7,042 bases of DNA from Clostridia bacterium (GTDB lineage: Bacteria; Bacillota; Clostridia; Christensenellales; Pumilibacteraceae): the NCBI GenBank assembly GCA_017452405.1, contig JAFTMM010000088.1, positions 1 through 7,042 on the forward strand, in the 5' to 3' direction. Both the position numbers and the translations under genes were made by a program. Of the stretch, positions 1 through 5,269 are shown piece after piece. Below the pieces are notes generated by a model. That model saw only the letters and a program-made list of their open reading frames with translations. It had not been told where the DNA came from and ran no database searches. Positions within the stretch are counted from its first letter, which is position 1, and each line of letters begins with the position of its first letter.

Positions 1-639
1 AAGTTCGCTATTATTGGCTTTATTCTGCTTAGGCTCGGGAAGCGTAACGTCAGCGCCCGGACGCTTGATCAGAAAGCCGGTTGCGACGAGTACTACGCAC
101 AGCGCAATGCCGAGAACGACGTAAGTCGTTTGCCAACCAATTCCCGGATTGTCAAACATGGTGCCGGCTAAGTTGCCGAGTATCAAAGGACTAGCGCCAA
201 ACCCCATCATCAAACAGCCGGAGCAGAACCCCTTACGATCGGGATACCAAGCGCTGACCGTAGATAAAATAACGTTATAAGCCAAACCAATTCCCAGTCC
301 GCCCATAACGGCGTAAGTAAAATACAGTACGACGATACTACTTGCCGAGAAATATGCGGTAAGAACGAATCCGCCACCGGCAAGTAAGCCAGCGAGTCCT
401 ATTGTAATTTTCGGACTTACGCGCTTTGCAAGCCATCCACCTATAAAACAGCCTATGCAAAACAAGCACATCGTGAGCGTGAAATTTAGCGCAAGTTCGG
501 AAGCATTCCAACCGAAAGTGTCCGAAAGAGGCGCTTTCAGAATAGACCAGGCGTAAATAATGCCGGCAAACATCATTGATAAAACGCCGATAAGCAGTAT
601 CGGCCATCGTGTTAATTTTTTGGGGGAAGACGCTTCCAT
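1..639 (-). CDS. MFS transporter, OFA (oxalate/formate antiporter-like) family, 3' end cut by window
   Basis: The minus strand is open from an ATG at 639-637 to the window edge, giving 213 residues with no stop, so the C-terminal half is missing. Hydrophobic segments lie at about residues 12-32, 51-69, 77-97, 101-123, 139-160 and 170-191, which is the N-terminal six-helix half of a major facilitator. A polar stretch (about 193-213, PEPKQNK) fits the central cytoplasmic loop. The MGGLGIGLAYN motif (112-122), followed by WYPDRKG (131-137) and MMGFGAS (144-150), is typical of the OFA family, whose founder OxlT exchanges oxalate for formate across the inner membrane. Family membership does not fix the substrate; lactate, pyruvate or other small carboxylates are equally possible. 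AGAGGA lies a few bases before the start, behind a consensus promoter. The frame at 338-646 is an antisense-frame shadow of this gene. Confidence 0.85.
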   Translation of the reverse strand, partial: MEASSPKKLTRWPILLIGVLSMMFAGIIYAWSILKAPLSDTFGWNASELALNFTLTMCLFCIGCFIGGWLAKRVSPKITIGLAGLLAGGGFVLTAYFSASSIVVLYFTYAVMGGLGIGLAYNVILSTVSAWYPDRKGFCSGCLMMGFGASPLILGNLAGTMFDNPGIGWQTTYVVLGIALCVVLVATGFLIKRPGADVTLPEPKQNKANNSEL

Positions 640-681
640 AATTCAATCCTCTTGCATGTATTTTACATAGCCCACTTAATT

Positions 682-710
682 ATTATAATTAAAAAGCACT
701 ATTTTGTCAA
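682..710 (-). promoter_or_regulatory. Sigma-A promoter for the MFS transporter
   Basis: On the minus strand, TTGACA (710-705) and TATAAT (687-682) are both perfect consensus hexamers with an optimal 17-base spacer (704-688). The region beyond the -35 box is AT-rich. The predicted start near 675 leaves a 5' leader of about 36 bases that includes the AGAGGA ribosome-binding site. Confidence 0.85.
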
Positions 711-721
711 GTCTTATATTT

Positions 722-734
722 TAATTGCAAATTA
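722..734. promoter_or_regulatory. Small palindrome between divergent promoters (possible operator)
   Basis: TAATT-GCA-AATTA is a perfect 5-bp inverted repeat with a 3-base centre. It lies in the 46-base gap between the -35 boxes of the divergent MFS and flavoprotein promoters, where a regulator could affect both. It is short and AT-rich, so chance is a real alternative; no regulator gene is visible nearby. Confidence 0.25.
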
Positions 735-756
735 CAGGGTAGGTATAGGCAAGTGG

Positions 757-785
757 TTGAAAAAGCAAGGCAGATGTGTTATAAT
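757..785 (+). promoter_or_regulatory. Sigma-A promoter (extended -10) for the flavoprotein gene
   Basis: TTGAAA (757-762) and TATAAT (780-785) are separated by exactly 17 bases, and TG-T before the -10 box makes it an extended -10. Transcription would start about 791-793, on or next to the ATG at 792. This argues against the longer reading from GTG 753, because the promoter lies inside that extension. Confidence 0.75.
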
Positions 786-791
786 GAATAT

Positions 792-1412
792 ATGAAAGTA
801 TTAATGATTAACGGCAGTCCAAAAGCGGACGGAAATACCTCAATCGCGCTCGGCGAGATGAGGAAAGTTTTTGAAAAGAACGGCATTGAAACGGAGACGA
901 TTCAGGTCGGCAATAAGGATATTCGCGGTTGCATATCTTGCGCGTATTGCATAAAGGAAAAGCGTGGTTGCGTATTTAACGATATAGTCAACGAGGTTGC
1001 GCCTAAGTTCGAGGAGTGCGACGGCTTGGTGGTGGGTAGCCCCGTTTATTACGCTTCTGCAAACGGTACTCTCGTGTCATTCCTTGACCGCTTGTTTTAC
1101 AGCACGCGGTTTGATAAAACTATGAAGGTGGGCGCAAGCGTGGCTGTAGCACGTCGAGGAGGTCTGTCTGCCACCTTTGACCAGCTCAATAAATACTTTA
1201 CCATTTCGGGTATGCCGATAGCTTCAAGTCAGTATTGGAACAGCGTTCACGGCAAACTGCCCGGCGATGCGGAAGCTGACGGCGAGGGCTTGCAGACCAT
1301 GCGCACCCTTGCTGAAAATATGTCGTTTCTTATTAAAAGTATAGCGCTTGGCAAAGAGGCGTTCGGCTTGCCTGAGAAAGAAAAAAGAATCTCTACCGAC
1401 TTTGTGAGATAA
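792..1412 (+). CDS. Flavodoxin-fold FMN reductase / iron-sulfur flavoprotein (Isf-like)
   Basis: This 206-residue protein opens with MKVLMINGSP and continues KADGNTS, the first strand and phosphate-binding loop of NADPH-dependent FMN reductase/flavodoxin-fold proteins. SPVYYASANGTLVSFLDR (83-100) and the later RRGG (121-124) are also typical of the family. Cys47, Cys50, Cys53 and Cys60 form a compact CX2CX2CX6C cluster. This matches the CX2CX2CX4-7C motif of archaeal/clostridial iron-sulfur flavoproteins, so a 4Fe-4S centre beside FMN and a role in cytoplasmic electron transfer are likely. The physiological partner cannot be read from sequence. The frame is open back to GTG 753, but homologues usually begin MKVLxINGSP and the promoter overlaps the extension, so ATG 792 is preferred. 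No Shine-Dalgarno stands before it. No clear terminator follows; the hairpin array begins about 30 bases downstream. Confidence 0.85.
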   Translation: MKVLMINGSPKADGNTSIALGEMRKVFEKNGIETETIQVGNKDIRGCISCAYCIKEKRGCVFNDIVNEVAPKFEECDGLVVGSPVYYASANGTLVSFLDRLFYSTRFDKTMKVGASVAVARRGGLSATFDQLNKYFTISGMPIASSQYWNSVHGKLPGDAEADGEGLQTMRTLAENMSFLIKSIALGKEAFGLPEKEKRISTDFVR

Positions 1413-1442
1413 ATTTTTCTTGCCTACTGCTACGAGTGCATG

Positions 1443-1675
1443 AGCGCTTGCGCTATGAATTGCACCTGCGGTGCGGATAGCGCTACGCTATGAATTGCAC
1501 CTGCGGTGCATGAATTGCGCTCTTACGAGTGCATGAATTGATTTGCTCCGCAAATCATGAATTGCAACCGTTGGTTGCATTTCGGATTATCAACAATGAC
1601 GCGTAGCGTCAATTCATGGAGCGAAGCGAGAATTCATGACAGCGAAGGGTCAATTCATGCAATTCGAAGAATTGC
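1443..1675. repeat. Array of variable short hairpins joined by ATGAATTG linkers
   Basis: At least eight small inverted repeats follow one another. They are AGCGC/GCGCT (1443-1454), GCACC/GGTGC (1462-1474 and again 1497-1509), ATAGCG/CGCTAT (1477-1491), GCGCTC/GAGTGC with one G-U pair (1517-1532), ATTTGC/GCAAAT (1541-1555), GCAACC/GGTTGC (1564-1578), TGACGC/GCGTCA (1597-1611) and GCAATTC/GAATTGC (1659-1675). Loops are 2-4 bases, mostly three. The linker ATGAATTG occurs at 1455, 1490, 1510, 1533 and 1557. Its reverse complement CAATTCAT occurs at 1610 and 1651, with a GAATTCAT variant at 1630. Stem sequences differ but pairing is kept, which points to selection for, or spread of, hairpins rather than simple duplication. 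No encoded protein is credible here. The class is not one I can name; it may act as RNA structure, a transcription end, or a mobile palindrome family. Confidence 0.85.
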
Positions 1676-1691
1676 TATTCATTTTCACATT

Positions 1692-2582
1692 ATGATCTAT
1701 ACCATCACTCTAAATCCATCAATAGACTACACCGTCAGCGTGAAAGACTTGCAAATCGGCAAGCTTAACCGCGCGGAGAGTGAAAGCATTAGGGCGGGCG
1801 GTAAGGGCTTAAACGTGTCCGCCGTGCTCGCCAATCTTGGCATGAAAAGCGTTGCGCTTGGCTTTACGGCAGGCGTTATCGGCGAGGCAATCGAAAAACT
1901 CACCTTGTCGCAAGGACTAACGACCGACTTTATTGGGGTAGAGGGTGAGAGTAGGATAAACGTCAAAGTTTTGGGCGTAGACGGCGTTACGGAAATAAAC
2001 GGCGGCGCGCGCTTTGACGAGCGACGTATTGCCGAGCTGAAACGCAAACTGTCTGGTCTTACCGCAGACGACTATCTCGTGTTGTCAGGGAACGCGCCGA
2101 GCGAAAGCGTTTACGCCGACTTGCTTGAAAGCGTAGCGGAGTTCGGTGCAAAAACGGTAGTGGATGCGAGTGGAAAACTGCTCACGTCCTGCTTGCCGTA
2201 TAAGCCGTTTTTAATAAAACCCAATCTACTCGAACTTCTGGAACTCTTTGACCGAACCGAAGCGCGCGAGGACGAAATCTTTGAAATGGCGGAAAAGCTT
2301 CGCGCTCTCGGTACGCGAAACGTCATAGTATCACTCGGCGGTGACGGCGCTATCATGATAACGGAGAGCGGGAAGCGACTGCGTGCTCCTGCTCCCAAAG
2401 GTAAGCCCGTGAACACGGTAGGCGCAGGTGACAGCCTCGTTGCCGGCTTTATTTACGGTTATGAAAAAAGCAAGGACTATGCCGAGGCTTTGCGCTATGG
2501 AGTTAACGTGGGAAGCGCGACGGCTTTTTCAGGCGAGCTGGCTACCAAAGAAGAAATAGCGAAATTAGGCGAAATACTATAA
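1692..2582 (+). CDS. fruK: 1-phosphofructokinase (PfkB family)
   Basis: The 296-residue cytoplasmic kinase phosphorylates fructose-1-phosphate to fructose-1,6-bisphosphate with ATP, feeding PTS-imported fructose into glycolysis. It begins MIYTITLNPSIDYT, the characteristic start of FruK/LacC-type sugar-phosphate kinases. PfkB signature 1 is GGKGLNVSAVLANLG (36-50). LIKPN (174-178) and SLGGDGA (214-220) are conserved nucleotide-site segments. Signature 2 is NTVGAGDSLVAGF (241-253), with the anion hole GAGD and catalytic base Asp247. Tagatose-6-phosphate kinase (LacC) is the main alternative in this subfamily. The frame is open upstream to ATG 1557, but those 45 codons are hairpin-array sequence, so 1692 is chosen; the length then matches the family. 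No Shine-Dalgarno precedes it, and no fruR or fruA neighbour is present, unlike the usual fruRKA layout. Confidence 0.92.
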   Translation: MIYTITLNPSIDYTVSVKDLQIGKLNRAESESIRAGGKGLNVSAVLANLGMKSVALGFTAGVIGEAIEKLTLSQGLTTDFIGVEGESRINVKVLGVDGVTEINGGARFDERRIAELKRKLSGLTADDYLVLSGNAPSESVYADLLESVAEFGAKTVVDASGKLLTSCLPYKPFLIKPNLLELLELFDRTEAREDEIFEMAEKLRALGTRNVIVSLGGDGAIMITESGKRLRAPAPKGKPVNTVGAGDSLVAGFIYGYEKSKDYAEALRYGVNVGSATAFSGELATKEEIAKLGEIL

Positions 2583-2601
2583 TGCGTTTAAAATCCTTAG
2601 C

Positions 2602-2618
2602 GGTATAGCGCGCTTACC
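2602..2618 (+). terminator. Weak hairpin after fruK (possible terminator)
   Basis: GGTA (2602-2605) pairs with TACC (2615-2618), continuing through a bulged T into AG/CT around a CGCG loop, then TTTC follows. The stem is short and the T-run poor, so termination here would be inefficient. No better hairpin lies between fruK and the next promoter. Confidence 0.25.
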
Positions 2619-2680
2619 TTTCGCATAAAATAATCATAAATAAGACAAACGCGCCTTTTCGCAAACTTAGAAATTAATAC

Positions 2681-2709
2681 TTGACAGATTAGGTAATGTC
2701 GTGTATAAT
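2681..2709 (+). promoter_or_regulatory. Consensus sigma-A promoter for the zinc-ribbon membrane protein
   Basis: TTGACA (2681-2686) and TATAAT (2704-2709) are perfect hexamers with a 17-base spacer. Initiation is expected near 2716, giving a leader of about 46 bases to the ATG at 2762. Three further TATAAT copies (2711, 2721, 2734) follow on the same strand and make the melting region unusually AT-rich. Confidence 0.87.
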
Positions 2710-2717
2710 ATATAATG

Positions 2718-2734
2718 AGTTATAATCTATAACT
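2718..2734 (+). promoter_or_regulatory. Inverted repeat at the transcript 5' end (operator or 5' stem-loop)
   Basis: AGTTATA (2718-2724) and TATAACT (2728-2734) are perfect inverted arms around ATC, directly downstream of the predicted start near 2716. The position suits a repressor operator at +3 to +19, or a 5' hairpin stabilising the mRNA. The arms are mostly A/T, so a DNA-level site seems more likely than a stable RNA stem. No cognate regulator is visible. Confidence 0.4.
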
Positions 2735-2761
2735 ATAATTTATCAAGGGGAGAGATTTATT

Positions 2762-3847
2762 ATGGCAAAAGTCAGATGCGCAAGATGCGGAAACGTATTC
2801 GCACTTCAGGGTAGCGAAATACAATTATGCCCGCAATGTGGTTGCCGAATGAGGATTAACAGACCACAGCCCGCAGTTTCGCAAGCGACGCCCAAAGCGC
2901 AACCCGAACAGCCCGCTGTGCAGTCTAATGCGGAGTATGAAAATCTTCGTAAAGAATATATGGACATGATGCGTACGCGTCTTGCTGAAGAACGTAAGAC
3001 TCAGTCCGACGTGGTGTGCATTTCCAAAGCAGAATATAAAGAGCTCGTGGAAAGGGCGGCGATTGCTAACGCAAGCAAACCTGCGCCTGCCCCCGTTGCG
3101 CCTCAGCCTGAACCTGTTTCTGCTCCAACGTTTGAACCTGTTTCCACGCCGATCGTTAGCGCACCTGCTCCCGTTTCGGAGCCTGCTCCAACTTTTAGCC
3201 CTGCAGATACTTGGAGCTCGCCCTCTGACGACTATATTGCTCCCGACGACTACGCCGGAAACGATTACGCTGACGAAGAAGAAACGGAAGTTGCTAAACC
3301 GCGCAGTAGAGGGCTTGTAGCAAGCTGGATTGCCTTTATAATAGCGTTAGGCGCAGGCGTGCTCAGCGGTCTGCTCACGATATTCAAAGTATTCTACGAC
3401 CCTGCGCTTAAAGCGAACGTAATTAAAGGATCGGATATTCTAATTCCAAACGGTGGTTGGACGGAGGCTAATATTCCTATTAATATTATCGTCGCTCTCT
3501 GCTTCTTCTTGCCTGCGCTCCTTGCTCTTATCACGTTTATCGTGACGGTTGCTAAGGGTAAGGTTATGAAGTTCATACTTGCGTTCCTTTATCTTATCGC
3601 CGGCGTACTGCTTTTCGGCTTCCCGATTATGTTCGACCTCTCTATGGGCGTGAAAGTGACGATTAACGGCGAACTCTTCATGAATACGATTGAGAGATCG
3701 GCGATTATCGTGCTCATTGCTGCTGGCGTATGCGCGGTAGCGTTCATAGCGCTTCTCGTTGCGGGAATAGCGACCAAGAGCAAAAAGCGTGAAAAAAAAC
3801 AACTTTTTGAGGAAGAAGAGGACTTTGAGGACGAAGAACTCGTCTGA
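2762..3847 (+). CDS. Zinc-ribbon membrane protein with Pro-rich linker and four transmembrane helices, function unknown
   Basis: The 361-residue protein has four zones. An N-terminal zinc ribbon carries CxxC at 6-9 and 23-26. A long low-complexity linker (about 35-180) is rich in Pro, Ala and Gln, then acidic (PDDY, DEEE), with one charged, probably helical segment at about 57-101. Four hydrophobic helices lie at about 184-208, 238-264, 268-292 and 313-338. A C-terminal tail changes from basic (KSKKREKK) to strongly acidic (EEEEDFEDEE). Basic residues before helix 1 and after helix 4 place both ends in the cytoplasm. I do not recognise a named family for the membrane part; zinc ribbons of this type often occur on clostridial membrane proteins without known role. 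AAGGGGAG provides a strong ribosome-binding site nine or so bases before ATG 2762. It has its own promoter upstream and a hairpin downstream, so it is probably monocistronic. Confidence 0.85.
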   Translation: MAKVRCARCGNVFALQGSEIQLCPQCGCRMRINRPQPAVSQATPKAQPEQPAVQSNAEYENLRKEYMDMMRTRLAEERKTQSDVVCISKAEYKELVERAAIANASKPAPAPVAPQPEPVSAPTFEPVSTPIVSAPAPVSEPAPTFSPADTWSSPSDDYIAPDDYAGNDYADEEETEVAKPRSRGLVASWIAFIIALGAGVLSGLLTIFKVFYDPALKANVIKGSDILIPNGGWTEANIPINIIVALCFFLPALLALITFIVTVAKGKVMKFILAFLYLIAGVLLFGFPIMFDLSMGVKVTINGELFMNTIERSAIIVLIAAGVCAVAFIALLVAGIATKSKKREKKQLFEEEEDFEDEELV

Positions 3848-3852
3848 AACGC

Positions 3853-3881
3853 TTGCAATTTAAAAATTAATATGGTATATT
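3853..3881 (+). promoter_or_regulatory. Sigma-A promoter (extended -10) for the rpsF-ssb-rpsR operon
   Basis: TTGCAA (3853-3858), 17 bases, then TATATT (3876-3881) preceded by TGG, an extended -10. The expected start near 3888 lies within the first arm of the hairpin at 3884-3911. The core TGGTATATTATAA is identical to the promoter at 5291-5303. Confidence 0.65.
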
Positions 3882-3883
3882 AT

Positions 3884-3911
3884 AAAAGCCTTTCCGCTAA
3901 GGAGGGCTTTT
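3884..3911 (+). terminator. Hairpin between the zinc-ribbon gene and rpsF (terminator, or part of the rpsF leader)
   Basis: The arm at 3884-3894 (AAAAGCCTTTC) pairs with 3901-3911 (GGAGGGCTTTT) in an 11-bp stem with two G-U pairs and a six-base loop. A leading A-run and trailing T-run make it look like a bidirectional terminator for the gene ending at 3847. The rpsF promoter lies immediately upstream, so transcripts from it would lack the first few bases of the stem. The second arm contains AAGGAGGG, a copy of the Shine-Dalgarno sequence. Confidence 0.5.
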
Positions 3912-3913
3912 AT

Positions 3914-3957
3914 CCTTGCTTGCGAGACCGCTCGTAGGCTGAAAATCCACAAGGAGG
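3914..3957 (+). promoter_or_regulatory. Structured rpsF leader that can sequester the ribosome-binding site (candidate S6:S18 autoregulatory element)
   Basis: A nine-bp hairpin (3918-3926 with 3931-3939, two G-U pairs) presents the loop ACCG. Just outside it, CCTTG (3914-3918) can pair with CAAGG (3950-3954), which covers most of the AAGGAGG ribosome-binding site (3951-3957) eight bases before the rpsF start. It is established that many bacterial rpsF operons carry a leader motif, with a conserved CCG, bound by the S6:S18 complex to repress translation. The CCG in this loop and the position fit, but I cannot confirm the full consensus by eye. Confidence 0.4.
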
Positions 3958-3964
3958 TACTAAA

Positions 3965-4453
3965 ATGACTAATTACGAAATGCTTTACATCATCTCGCCC
4001 AAGGCTGACGAGGCTACTCGCGAGGCGCTTATCGCTCGTTTCCAGAACGTCGTTGCTACGGCAGGCGGTACGAGTGAGGTAAACAAGTGGGGCATGAGAA
4101 AACTTGCTTACAAGATCAATTTCCTTTCCGAAGGTTATTACGTTCTCATGAACTATACCGCGCCCGAAACCGTACCTGCAGAGCTTGAACGCCAGATGAG
4201 AATCACCGACGCTATCATGAGATTCGTTACCATCAAGAAGGTGGAGAACAAACTCACCAAAGCAGAGGCTGAAAGAAAGGCTAAGGCTGCCGAAAAGGCT
4301 GCCGCTGCCGCTAAAGCGCGTGAGGAAGCTGCCGAAAAGGCCGCAGCAGCCGCTGCAGCAAAGGCCGCTGAAGAAGTCGCTAAAGCAGAACAGGTAAGCG
4401 AAGAAGTAAGTCAGGAGCCGGCAGAAGCCGAAGCTCAGGACAAGGCAGAATAA
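3965..4453 (+). CDS. rpsF: 30S ribosomal protein bS6 with long Ala/Lys/Glu C-terminal extension
   Basis: S6 binds 16S rRNA in the small-subunit platform together with S18. The core (1-95) is recognisable from MTNYEMLYIISP, the central KWGMRKLAYKINFLSEGYYVLMNY (41-64) and RQMRITDAIMRFVTIK (76-91). The protein is 162 residues, whereas usual bacterial S6 is about 95-100. The extra 65 or so residues are nearly all Ala, Glu and Lys (for example a run of seven Ala at 126-132), predicted to form a long charged helix, with a more acidic end. AAGGAGG at 3951-3957 gives an ideal ribosome-binding site. It is the first gene of rpsF-ssb-rpsR, 27 bases before ssb. The extension is in frame and codon use does not change, so I treat it as genuine. 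Confidence 0.96.
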   Translation: MTNYEMLYIISPKADEATREALIARFQNVVATAGGTSEVNKWGMRKLAYKINFLSEGYYVLMNYTAPETVPAELERQMRITDAIMRFVTIKKVENKLTKAEAERKAKAAEKAAAAAKAREEAAEKAAAAAAAKAAEEVAKAEQVSEEVSQEPAEAEAQDKAE

Positions 4454-4480
4454 TCTGCCTGACGAATTCAGGAGCTAAGA

Positions 4481-4876
4481 ATGAATAAAATTTTTCTGAT
4501 CGGTAATCTGACCGCAGATCCGGACTACTCGGTTTCTGCCAGCGGTGTTCCCGTATGTCGTTTCAGCATTGCTGTAAACCGCAGATTCAGCGGTAACAAC
4601 GAAGAACGCACGGCAGACTTCTTCCGTATTACTACCTTCCGCAAGACTGCGGAAAATTGCGCTTCTTTCCTTGCTAAAGGCAGAAAAGTAGGCATCACCG
4701 GTTCCATTCAGATTAACGATTATACCGATAAGGAAGGCAATCGCCGTCAAAGCGTTGACGTAACGGCGGACGAAGTGGAATTCCTCAGCCCCAAAGGCGA
4801 GGGCGATAGCGCTCCCGCTCCCAGAAAGGCTACCTCCACTCTCGAGCCCGTCACCGACGACTCTCTTCCTTTCTAA
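4481..4876 (+). CDS. ssb: Single-stranded DNA-binding protein
   Basis: SSB coats single-stranded DNA in replication, repair and recombination. The 131-residue protein has an OB fold (about 1-104) beginning MNKIFLIGNLTADPDY, with conserved FSIAVNR (28-34) and ADFFRITTFRKTAENCASFLAKG (45-67). Phe53 and Tyr81 stand where E. coli SSB has the DNA-stacking Trp54 and Trp88. A short linker (105-125, Pro/Ala/Ser-rich) leads to the acidic tip DDSLPF, the docking peptide for partner proteins. The linker is short for Firmicutes, making the protein smaller than the usual 160-175 residues. CAGGAG lies seven or so bases before the start. Its place between rpsF and rpsR is the classical arrangement and ties expression to ribosome synthesis. 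Confidence 0.97.
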   Translation: MNKIFLIGNLTADPDYSVSASGVPVCRFSIAVNRRFSGNNEERTADFFRITTFRKTAENCASFLAKGRKVGITGSIQINDYTDKEGNRRQSVDVTADEVEFLSPKGEGDSAPAPRKATSTLEPVTDDSLPF

Positions 4877-4894
4877 AAAATCAAGGAGTTAAAA

Positions 4895-5176
4895 ATGGAC
4901 AATAAGAAAGTTTCGTCCGCAAATAAAGATTTCAGCGGAGACGACAAGGTAAAGAAAGCTCGTCGTCCCATGAAGAGAAAGGTTTGCGAATTCTGTGAAA
5001 AGGGCATTGCGGAAATCGACTACAAAGACGTTTCCAAGCTCAGAAGATACGTTACCGAAAAGGGTAAGATTATCTCCGCACGTACCAGCGGATGTTGCGC
5101 TCGTCACCAGAGACAGCTCACCGTTGCTATCAAGCGCGCGAGAATGGTTGCTCTTCTTCCTTTCAAGGGAGAATAA
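4895..5176 (+). CDS. rpsR: 30S ribosomal protein bS18 (C+ zinc-ligand form)
   Basis: S18 partners S6 on the platform of the 30S subunit. The 93-residue protein has a basic N-terminal tail, then KVCEFC (29-34), the S18 core DYKDVSKLRRYVTEKGKIISARTSG (42-66), and CCARHQRQLTVAIKRARMVALLPF (67-90), which is the family's most conserved block. Cys31, Cys34, Cys68 and His71 are in the positions expected of the zinc-binding C+ form of S18, as opposed to Cys-less versions induced under zinc limitation in some bacteria. AAGGAG precedes the start by about six bases, and the gap from ssb is only 18 bases. A strong terminator follows, so this is the last gene of the operon. Confidence 0.97.
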   Translation: MDNKKVSSANKDFSGDDKVKKARRPMKRKVCEFCEKGIAEIDYKDVSKLRRYVTEKGKIISARTSGCCARHQRQLTVAIKRARMVALLPFKGE

Positions 5177-5210
5177 GCAAGTCGGCTGATGCCGGAATAA
5201 TTAACGACAA

Positions 5211-5242
5211 ACGATGCTAAGGCTAACTTAGCGTCGTTTTTT
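5211..5242 (+). terminator. Intrinsic terminator of the rpsF-ssb-rpsR operon
   Basis: ACGATGCTAAG (5211-5221) pairs with CTTAGCGTCGT (5227-5237) in an 11-bp stem with one G-U pair and a GCTAA loop, followed by six T (5237-5242) and CTT. A smaller CGGC/GCCG hairpin (5183-5194) lies just after the rpsR stop. Confidence 0.93.
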
Positions 5243-5269
5243 CTTAATCAAATTCTAATCTTTTACGTA

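Noticed and set aside
338..646. 102-residue minus-strand reading frame
   Set aside because: It overlaps the transporter frame starting at 639 on the same strand. That frame gives clear transmembrane helices and OFA motifs; this one gives no recognisable protein.
753..791. GTG start extending the flavoprotein by 13 residues
   Set aside because: The extension contains the promoter hexamers and does not resemble the family, whose members begin at MKVLxINGSP.
1557..1691. 45-codon N-terminal extension of 1-phosphofructokinase
   Set aside because: It is hairpin-array sequence read by chance; the kinase family begins at MIYTITLNPSID, and length from 1692 matches.
1413..1691. Riboswitch or structured non-coding RNA upstream of fruK
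   Set aside because: The hairpins are independent short repeats with changing stems and no conserved junction or known aptamer motif.
1727..2416. Minus-strand reading frames opposite fruK
   Set aside because: They are Ser/Pro-rich antisense shadows with no ribosome-binding site or motif, opposite a well-supported kinase.
2982..3320. 112-residue plus-strand frame inside the zinc-ribbon gene
   Set aside because: It is a Leu/Pro-rich alternate frame of the repetitive Pro/Ala linker, with no start signal of its own.
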